From: Verrucomicrobiota bacterium
Lineage (GTDB): Bacteria > Verrucomicrobiota > Verrucomicrobiia > Limisphaerales > JAFGQR01
NCBI GenBank assembly: GCA_016935555.1
Contig: JAFGQR010000092.1
Location: 1 to 53,671 of the forward strand
Length of the DNA: 53,671 bases
Reading direction: 5' to 3'
The notes below the pieces were generated by a model that was not told the origin of the DNA, ran no database searches, and worked only from the letters and a program-made list of their open reading frames with translations. The translations under genes and the position numbers were made by a program. Positions 47,563 through 53,671 of this stretch are shown here, piece after piece. The number at the start of each line of letters is the position of its first letter. Positions within the stretch are counted from its first letter, which is position 1.

Positions 47563-49773
47563 ATGAACAAAGCCGCGCTCGCGCTCCTGGCCCTGCTCAC
47601 CCCCGCGCTCGCGCGCGGGACCATGCCCGACTGGCTGGTGGACCCTGTCCCGTTTGCCGCGACGATCCTCACCAACACCGACCGGCACACCGTGGAGTTG
47701 AACAACGGCCTCGTCCGACGCGTGTTTCGCCTGCAACCCAATGCCGCCACGATCGCGTTTGACAATCTGATGACCGGTGCCGCCCTGTTGCGATCCGTCC
47801 GGCCCGAGGCGCGCGTCGAACTGAACGGCGTTTCGCACGAGGTCGGCGGCCTCGCCGGCCAGCCCATCCACAACTACCTCGACGCCTCCTGGCTCAACCG
47901 CCTCAAGGCCAATCCGGCCGCGTTCCGCTGCACCGGCCACCACACGGGCCGCACCCGGGCCCGGTTTGCATGGAAACCGCGGCGGCAGTGGATGACGCAG
48001 GACATGCCGTGGCCGCCGCCGGGCGTCTCGCTCACGCTGAGCTTCGAGGCCCCGCCCGACCTCGCCCGGGGCAACACCCCGGGCCGGCCGGCGCCGGCGA
48101 CCAGCGGCCTGGTGACCGTTGACGTCCACTACGAGTTGTTCGACGGCCTGCCGCTCCTCACCAAGTGGATCGTCCTGCGCAACGGCGGCGCCCAGCCCCT
48201 GCGCCTCAACTCCTTCACGAGCGAAATCCTCGCCGCCGTCGAACCCGAGTCCAACGTGGATCCCACCGACCATTGGGAACCCATGCCCATCCACGTCGAA
48301 AGCGATTACGCCTTCGGCGGCATGTCGACCGAAAGCCGCGCCCAAAGTGTGCGGTGGCTGCCCGACCCGCTCTACACCTCCCAGGTCAACTACGACCTCA
48401 AAACCCCCTGCCTGCTCGAATGCCGCCCTTCCCTCGGACCCGACCAAATCCTGGCGCCGGGCGGGCGGTTCGAGAGCTTCCGCGTGTTCGAACTCGTTCA
48501 CGACTCGACCGAGCGCGAGCGCCGGGGGCTGGCGCTGCGCCGTTTTTACCGCACGGTGGCGCCCTGGGTGACCGAAAACCCGGTGCTCATGCACGTCCGC
48601 AGCGCCCAGCCCGACGCCGTCCGGCTCGCGATCGACCAGTGCGCCGAAGTCGGATTCGAGATGGTGATCATGACCTTCGGAAGCGGGTTCAACTTCGAAA
48701 GCCGCGATCCGAAATACCAGGATCGCATCAAGGAGCTCGCCGATTATGGACGCTCGAAAGGCATCGCCCTCGGCGGCTATTCCCTGCTCGCCAGCCGCAG
48801 CGCCGCCACCCCCGCCGATAACACCCAGGGCGTCCCCGCCCGGTTCGGCGTGATGCCGTGCCTTGGCGCAACGTGGGGCCAGCACTACCTCGCCCAACTC
48901 CAGCACTTCATCCGGCACGCCGGCCTGGCCGTCCTGGAACACGACGGCTCCTACCCCGGCGACCGATGCGCCGCCACCAATCACCCCGGCCACCGCGGCC
49001 TGGACGATTCGCAGTGGGCCCAGTGGAAAGCCATCACCGGCTTCTACCAGTGGTGCCGCGCCCGGGGCGTCTACCTGAACGTCCCGGACTTCTACTTCCT
49101 GGCCGGCAGCAGCAAAACCGGCATGGGCTATCGTGAAGTCAACTGGTCGCTCCCCCGCGAATACCAGGAAATCATTGAGCGCCAGAATATCTTCGACGGC
49201 ACCTGGGACAAAACCCCCGGCATGGGCTGGATGTTCGTCCCCCTCACCGAATACCACGGCGGCGGCCCCGCCGCCACCATCGAACCCCTCAACGACCACC
49301 TCCCCCACTACGAAACACGCCTCGCCAGCCTCTTCGGAGCCGGCGTCATCGCCTGCTACCGGGGCCCGCGCCTCTACGACACCGACGCCACCAAAGCCGT
49401 CGTCAAACGCTGGGTCGACTTCTACCGCCGCCACCGCCCCATCCTCAACTCCGACCTCGTCCACCTCCGCCGCGCCGACGGTCGCGACTGGGACGGTTGG
49501 CTGCACGTGAACCCGGCGTTGCGCGAGCGGGGCCTGGCCATGATCTACAACCCGCTGCGCGAACCCATCACCCGCACCCTCTCGCTGCCCCTCTACTACA
49601 CCGGCCTCACCGAGACCGCGCGCATCCGCGTCGGCGACGCGCCGCCCTGCCACGTCGCCCTCACCCGCAACCACCACGCCACCGTCACCGTCACCGTCCC
49701 CGCCCAAGACCGCGTCGCCATCCTCGTCGAATCCCCCCAAACCCCACCCATCGCCCCGAAGCCAGCCCGTTGA
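47563..49773 (+). CDS. Secreted alpha-galactosidase-like glycosidase candidate (clan GH-D)
   Basis: A 736-residue exported protein. After a signal peptide (about 1-19) it has a large N-terminal beta-sandwich (TVELNNGLVRRVFRLQP, VHYELFDGLPLLTKWIVLRN) like that of GH36/GH27-related enzymes. A TIM barrel follows (about 350-650: CAEVGFEMVIMTFGSGF, GGYSLLASRS). The region AVLEHDGSYPGD (Asp461) is the best nucleophile candidate by position. A small C-terminal sandwich (LTRNHHATVTVTV) ends the protein. It is related to, but not clearly inside, a named alpha-galactosidase family. A sialidase-like gene follows after 27 bases, probably in the same transcript. Confidence 0.6.
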   Translation: MNKAALALLALLTPALARGTMPDWLVDPVPFAATILTNTDRHTVELNNGLVRRVFRLQPNAATIAFDNLMTGAALLRSVRPEARVELNGVSHEVGGLAGQPIHNYLDASWLNRLKANPAAFRCTGHHTGRTRARFAWKPRRQWMTQDMPWPPPGVSLTLSFEAPPDLARGNTPGRPAPATSGLVTVDVHYELFDGLPLLTKWIVLRNGGAQPLRLNSFTSEILAAVEPESNVDPTDHWEPMPIHVESDYAFGGMSTESRAQSVRWLPDPLYTSQVNYDLKTPCLLECRPSLGPDQILAPGGRFESFRVFELVHDSTERERRGLALRRFYRTVAPWVTENPVLMHVRSAQPDAVRLAIDQCAEVGFEMVIMTFGSGFNFESRDPKYQDRIKELADYGRSKGIALGGYSLLASRSAATPADNTQGVPARFGVMPCLGATWGQHYLAQLQHFIRHAGLAVLEHDGSYPGDRCAATNHPGHRGLDDSQWAQWKAITGFYQWCRARGVYLNVPDFYFLAGSSKTGMGYREVNWSLPREYQEIIERQNIFDGTWDKTPGMGWMFVPLTEYHGGGPAATIEPLNDHLPHYETRLASLFGAGVIACYRGPRLYDTDATKAVVKRWVDFYRRHRPILNSDLVHLRRADGRDWDGWLHVNPALRERGLAMIYNPLREPITRTLSLPLYYTGLTETARIRVGDAPPCHVALTRNHHATVTVTVPAQDRVAILVESPQTPPIAPKPAR

Positions 49774-49800
49774 TCCCCGAACCCAGGCCCCCCCAACCCC

Positions 49801-51075
49801 ATGAACCGCCCACCCCTGCTCGCCCTCGCCCTCGCGGCCCTGTCAGGCGCCGCAACACCGCCCGCACCCGCCGCCGAGTCCGCCCCGAACTTCGATCGCG
49901 TGCCCGGCGTCGTCATTGACCACAGCCCGGCCTCCTCAGGTCTCTACATCGGCTCCCCCAGCCTCGCCACCCTCCCCAACGGCCATTACGTCGCCTCGCA
50001 CGACTTCTTCGGCCCCAAATCCACCGAGTTCAAATGCGCCCGCACCGCCGTGTTCGGCTCCCGCGACCGCGGCCAGTCGTGGCGCCCAATCTCCGAAATC
50101 AACGGCGCCTTCTGGTCCTCGCTGTTCGTCCACCGCGGCGCCCTCCACCTCCTCGGCCCCGATCGCCACCACGGCAACATCGTCATCCGGCGCTCCACAG
50201 ACGGAGGCCACACCTGGACTGAACCCCGCGACGCCGCCACGGGACTGCTGCGCGACAACGGCGAATACCACTGCGCCCCAGTGCCCGTCCTCGAACACCA
50301 TGGCCGCCTCTGGCGCGCCTTCGAATGGCGCCACCCTCCCGCCGGCTGGGGCATCCATTACCGCGCCGGCATGCTGTCCGCACCCGTCGACGCCGACCTC
50401 CTCAATGCCGCCCAGTGGACCGCCAGCAATTTCCTCCCCAGCAGCCGCGCCTGGAACCACGGCGACATGGGCGCCTGGCTCGAAGGCAACGCCGTCGCCG
50501 CCCCCGACGGCGCCCTGCTCAACATCCTCCGCGTCCAAACACGCTCCCCCGACGAAAAAGCCGCCCTCGTCCGCATCAGTCCCGATGGCCACACCGCCAC
50601 CTTCGATCCCGCCACGGGATTTGTGGATTTTCCGGGCGGCGCGAAGAAGTTCACCATCCGCTTCGACCCCCGAAGCCATGGGTACTGGGCCCTCGCCACC
50701 ATCGTTCACCCGCACCACCGCGCCCCAAACCCCGGCGGCATCCGCAATACCCTCGCCCTGACCGCGTCACCCGACCTCCTCCGCTGGACCGTCCGCTGCA
50801 TCCTCCTCCACCACCCCGATGTCGCCAGACACGGCTTCCAATACGTGGACTGGCTCTTCGACGGCGACGACCTCATCGCCGCCTGCCGCACCGCCTTCGA
50901 CGACGGCCTGGGCGGCGCCCACAACAACCACGACGCCAACTTCCTCACCTTCCACCGCTTCACCAACTTCCGCGCCAAAACCATGGCCGACTCCACCCCC
51001 GTCCCCCATCCACCTGGACCGGATCCCACCAGACTACACCCGAAATCCGATCAACGGCCGCCAATCGTTGATTAA
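49801..51075 (+). CDS. Secreted sialidase-like six-bladed beta-propeller protein
   Basis: A 424-residue exported protein with a signal peptide (about 1-25) and BNR/Asp-box repeats (SRDRGQSW at about 87 and STDGGHTW at about 132). Later blades are less regular (WTASNFLPSSRAWNHG, LALTASPDLLRWTV). The C-terminal tail is Pro-rich. Such proteins in this phylum are often annotated as exo-alpha-sialidases but may act on other sugars or only bind; the Arg triad of real sialidases could not be verified by eye. The gene ends inside the dispersed repeat copy at 51075. Confidence 0.75.
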   Translation: MNRPPLLALALAALSGAATPPAPAAESAPNFDRVPGVVIDHSPASSGLYIGSPSLATLPNGHYVASHDFFGPKSTEFKCARTAVFGSRDRGQSWRPISEINGAFWSSLFVHRGALHLLGPDRHHGNIVIRRSTDGGHTWTEPRDAATGLLRDNGEYHCAPVPVLEHHGRLWRAFEWRHPPAGWGIHYRAGMLSAPVDADLLNAAQWTASNFLPSSRAWNHGDMGAWLEGNAVAAPDGALLNILRVQTRSPDEKAALVRISPDGHTATFDPATGFVDFPGGAKKFTIRFDPRSHGYWALATIVHPHHRAPNPGGIRNTLALTASPDLLRWTVRCILLHHPDVARHGFQYVDWLFDGDDLIAACRTAFDDGLGGAHNNHDANFLTFHRFTNFRAKTMADSTPVPHPPGPDPTRLHPKSDQRPPIVD

Positions 51076-51106
51076 ACGTTGGCTCTGAATCGCGGTCGGT
51101 ATCGGT
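51075..51106. repeat. Dispersed intergenic element, copy 2
   Basis: AACGTTGGCTCTGAATCG is repeated exactly from 83-100, followed by CGGTCGG (GGGTCGG in the first copy) and one ATCGGT unit. It begins at the last base of the sialidase-like gene. The heptamer array of copy 1 is missing here. Confidence 0.75.
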
Positions 51107-51269
51107 TGCAGTTTTCCACCACCGGCCTCTTCATCTCAACTCACTCGCGCATCCGGCAGGGCTTAAAGTGGCGGCCAGCGAGCAGAACTTGGCAACCTGA
51201 ACTGTCACTCAAGGAGTGACCCCTCGACCTCGGCGGCCGTTCCATGCCCGTCAAGAGAGGAACCGTCGC
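51107..51269. other. Short non-coding stretch
   Basis: No gene was identified between the repeat and the transposase remnant. A small GTCACT/AGTGAC hairpin occurs near 51210. Confidence 0.4.
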
Positions 51270-51704
51270 TTATCCGGCTTGCGCTCCCCTGGCGGGAACC
51301 ATGCCCTGTTGAAGACACACGATGTCCTTCAGCGCAGCCGGCGTGAGAATGGGCTGCTGACCTTTGTGGCGCACAGTGTCGTAGATTGAGGGGCATGCCG
51401 AAGGCGCGCGGGTTTCGGCCCTGGGGTTGCCCAGCGGGTCGGATTGGGGCGCGTGGGACGAGTCCTTGAACGGGAGCAGGAACAAGGCCCGGCTAGGGTC
51501 TTTTCGGAAATCCCGAACCATGTTTTGGAAGCTGGCTTTTGAGAAGCCGAAGCGGCGGGCGACTTCCTTGACGGGGACCTTTTCGACAAAGTAGGCGCGC
51601 AGGGCTTCGTATTGGCGGTGGATGGCATTGGCGGGGCACAGGAAGGCCTGCGCCGGGTCAGGTGCTCCGTTGTGCTTATTCTGAAACACGTGTGCACGAT
51701 GCAC
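51270..51704 (-). pseudogene. Transposase remnant, N-terminal helix-turn-helix domain
   Basis: An open frame of 144 residues whose middle (IHRQYEALRAYFVEKVPVKE and VARRFGFSKASFQNMVRDF) is the N-terminal HTH of a transposase group common in planctomycetes and verrucomicrobia. No DDE catalytic domain follows; the frame stops after about 100 more residues of Pro/Ser-rich sequence. It therefore looks like a truncated insertion element. It lies just after the broken end of the GH51 pseudogene on the same strand, so its insertion may have cut that gene. Exact ends and target duplications were not found. Confidence 0.65.
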
Positions 51705-51794
51705 AGAATAGATTTCAAGTCAACAAAAAAAACACAACCCGTAGTGGAGGTATGGCTGTGCAACCCCACCGGTGGTGTGCAGCACCGGCGCGCA

Positions 51795-53439
51795 CCCAAG
51801 CGCGTTGGCCAGGGCGCGTCGGTGGGAATGGTTGTTGGCGCTGAACTCGAACACCACGACTTGATGCCGCACGCCCTCGGCCACCTTGGCCAGGGCGTCG
51901 CGGAAGGAAAACATGCCGTCCAAGGTCGCATCGGGCCGGGGACCGTCGGTGCCCACATGGATATCGAACCAGATCTCGCGGTTGTGGTGCTTGGCAAGTT
52001 TCAGGCGTAGTCGATGAAATCGGCCATGTCCTGCGGGCACTCGCCCATGTTGAAGGCGGGGATGTATTCGAAGCCGGCGGCTTCGCAGAACTCCATGAAG
52101 TCGAGAATGCCCCAGCCGTTGGAGGAATGCGGATACCACGTGCCCCGGCATGGCGGACGCCGGTCGCGCGGGCCGATCATTGGCTTCCATCGGTATTCCG
52201 GGTGATTGATCATGGAGCCGCCGTAGCGCAGGACGGTGATGCCCTGGTCGATCAGCGCCTCCGCCACGTCGCGACGGACGGGCAGACCCTTGTACCGCCC
52301 ACGGGCGCCCGGCTGCAGAAATGCCTACCCGAGCGTCACCGACCCGGGACGTCTCAACGTGACCGTGAACCGCCCGCGGCTTTCATTGACGCCTGGGGTG
52401 AGGACGAACTCAAGCCGCTGCCAGTCGCCGGCCCGAAACGCCAGCCGCTGCTCGGCAAGCACGCGGGTGCCATCGGCGCTCTCGAGCGCCGCCCAAAGCT
52501 CGCTTGGGGATGCCGTGCGCGCCCAGAGCAATCCCTCGACATGCCGCTGATGTCCGCGGTTTCCTGAGCCGGAGGTTCGAAGGCCAGCGCCTGCCGCTCG
52601 GACGCAGCGCCGTCGCGCGCGGTGGCGACCCACAACTTGCGGTATCGCGCCTCGCGCTGCCATTGTCTCAGACCCACCGTGCCCGACCGCAGCGCCGCAG
52701 CACCGTCGTCGTGCCGAATCACCAGGCGCCCGTCGACGCGCACCTCGAGGGTGCTCCCATCCAGCTTCACCGCGAGGCGGATCCACCGACCGACGGGCAC
52801 TTTGCAGGGCGTATCCTTGATGAGGGTCCAGTTGTGCCGGTGCCGGCCCAGGCGCAGGACCTGGGCCGAGGGATCGAGCGACACCTCGTAGCCATCGAAA
52901 TTGTCCGCGCCATGGCCGGCGTTGCCCACCCGCACGATCAGACCGGCATTGCCCGGCTTGAAATCGTCAAACCCCACGTCCACACCCGCCTCGCCACGGT
53001 CAACTCCGGGATGCACGCTCACCAGTTTCGGGCCGTCTCCGGCGCTGCCGCTCAGTTCGCCGTCGATCACCACCCACGAGCCCCCGAACGCCGTGAAGCC
53101 CTTGGACGGCGCGGAAGGCGGCGGTTCCTGGAAACTCTCGCCGAAGATCATCTGGCTGTAGATCCCGCCGTAAACCTCGTGGTTGCCGTCCTCGAGGCAT
53201 GCGCCGGTCAAAAGCCGCGACACCTGCCCGATCCGCTCATCGGCGCGCACGTCGATGCGGACGTCCTGGGCCGGGACGCCGATGGCGGCGCCCAGCGCGG
53301 CCAAGGCCATCGCCAGGCTGAATCGGATCCCCACCGAAGGAGCGGCATTGACGTCTAACGCCGCTTCCTGAGGGACGGAAAAGTGTTCCGTCCCCGATGC
53401 CCGCGGAGCCCGTCGCAGGCCGGGGTGGAATCGGTTCAT
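51795..53439 (-). pseudogene. Decayed GH51-like alpha-L-arabinofuranosidase
   Basis: Pieces in three frames form one GH51-type protein. The N-terminus has a signal peptide, then RIGQVSRLLTGACLEDGNHE and a binding sandwich. The breaks are: (1) a one-base loss near 52550 after ETADISG, the text continuing as VEGLLWAR in the next frame; (2) an in-frame TAG at 52325-52327 after SVTLG, before AFLQPGARGRYKG; (3) a jump near 52003 from DFIDYA to LAKHHNREIWFDIHVG, with about 80 residues missing, including the stretch that normally holds the GNE acid/base; (4) a ragged end near 51795 after HSHRRALANAL. The nucleophile-strand VVFEFS survives. Loss of a catalytic segment means it is inactive. The start at 53439 has a TACTGT box seven bases upstream, so the promoter may be intact. 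Confidence 0.8.
53372..53394. repeat. Hairpin inside the 5' end of the GH51 pseudogene
   Basis: GGGACGGAA and TTCCGTCCC make a perfect 9-base stem with a 5-base loop (AAGTG). It falls in the region between the first ATG and the signal peptide of the pseudogene and may be an inserted repeat element. If so, the functional start was further downstream. Confidence 0.6.
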
Positions 53440-53671
53440 AGACCGAACAGTAACGGCGGCGGTCTCCGGCGGCAAATGCGGAACACGGGACGCCCGTGAT
53501 CGCCGACGCCGCATTGTTGTTGTTCTGCCCTTGCGAGGAATCGGTGAGGTCACTCTCGAAATAACCATGAGCGATCCACTTTGCCATCGGCTCGATTTCT
53601 CACCCCCTGCGGCTTGCGCGCCGATCGCTCGTCCCGTTCTCATGCCCAACCGCTGAGCGATCTCCCAAAAC
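53440..53671. other. Right edge, no gene identified
   Basis: The last 230 bases carry the promoter side of the GH51 pseudogene (TACTGT at 53447-53452, minus strand) and no supported gene. ATTTCTCACC near 53597 resembles one arm of the GCATTTCTCAC hairpin family, but no second arm was seen. Confidence 0.35.
53447..53452 (-). promoter_or_regulatory. -10-like TANNNT box of the GH51 pseudogene
   Basis: TACTGT lies seven bases before the ATG at 53439 on the minus strand, the same layout as other leaderless-type starts here. Confidence 0.4.

Noticed and set aside
27274-53439. A classical polysaccharide utilisation locus (SusC/D type)
   Set aside because: No SusC/SusD or TonB-dependent receptor genes are present.

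Overview
The window is high-GC DNA (roughly two thirds G+C by eye) from a bacterium that fits Verrucomicrobiota, probably a Limisphaerales/Pedosphaera-type lineage. This is inferred from gene content, not from a marker gene: several Tat-exported Gfo/Idh/MocA oxidoreductases, DUF1080 proteins, an Agl23-like membrane protein, a CotH-type protein with an EF-hand-like loop, secreted carbohydrate-active enzymes, few Shine-Dalgarno sites, and short tandem or hairpin repeats between genes. No rRNA, tRNA, CRISPR array, phage or plasmid gene was seen.

Left part (1-27.2 kb) is mixed housekeeping and envelope functions: a heptamer tandem repeat; a Tat-exported oxidoreductase; an SPFH protein carrying an unexpected C-terminal DNA-binding-like domain, with a zinc-ribbon membrane partner (YdjI/YdjG-like); a secreted subtilisin-like protease; PTS enzyme I; galT; a sugar nucleotidyltransferase; a coiled-coil membrane protein; a large GH2 enzyme with an extra domain inside its barrel; a YfhO-like membrane protein; a HAD phosphatase; a discoidin-like secreted protein; Agl23; a CotH gene broken by one TGA; a polytopic membrane protein; a DUF481 outer-membrane protein with a clear terminator; a free-standing CBM48 protein; a PAP2-GT39 fusion; and an OGG1-type DNA glycosylase.

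Right part (27.3-53.4 kb) is almost entirely a glycan-breakdown region. A first block (DUF1080 hydrolase, TIM-barrel isomerase, Gfo/Idh oxidoreductase, HEAT-DUF1080 protein) has the composition expected for non-classical glycoside cleavage through 3-keto sugars. A GH16 enzyme follows. Then comes a five-gene minus-strand run: Gfo/Idh, a DUF4091-CE15 fusion, a GH28-like beta-helix, a putative clan CD (caspase/gingipain-fold) peptidase translationally coupled to it, and a GH59 galactocerebrosidase-like enzyme. After a 780-base non-coding stretch with a long inverted repeat come a second GH2, a GH-D-like alpha-galactosidase candidate and a sialidase-like protein. The window ends in a decayed GH51 arabinofuranosidase next to a transposase remnant. 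The predicted substrates (galactosides, beta-glucan, uronic acid esters, pectin-like polymers, arabinosides) suggest a complex plant or algal polysaccharide. No transporter, TonB receptor or regulator accompanies these genes.

At least six genes start directly behind a TANNNT box placed 6 or 7 bases before the start codon, which suggests leaderless transcripts. Together with dispersed hairpin repeats, the DUF4091-CE15 fusion, the GH2 insertion and the SPFH-HTH fusion, these are the most unusual signals in the window.
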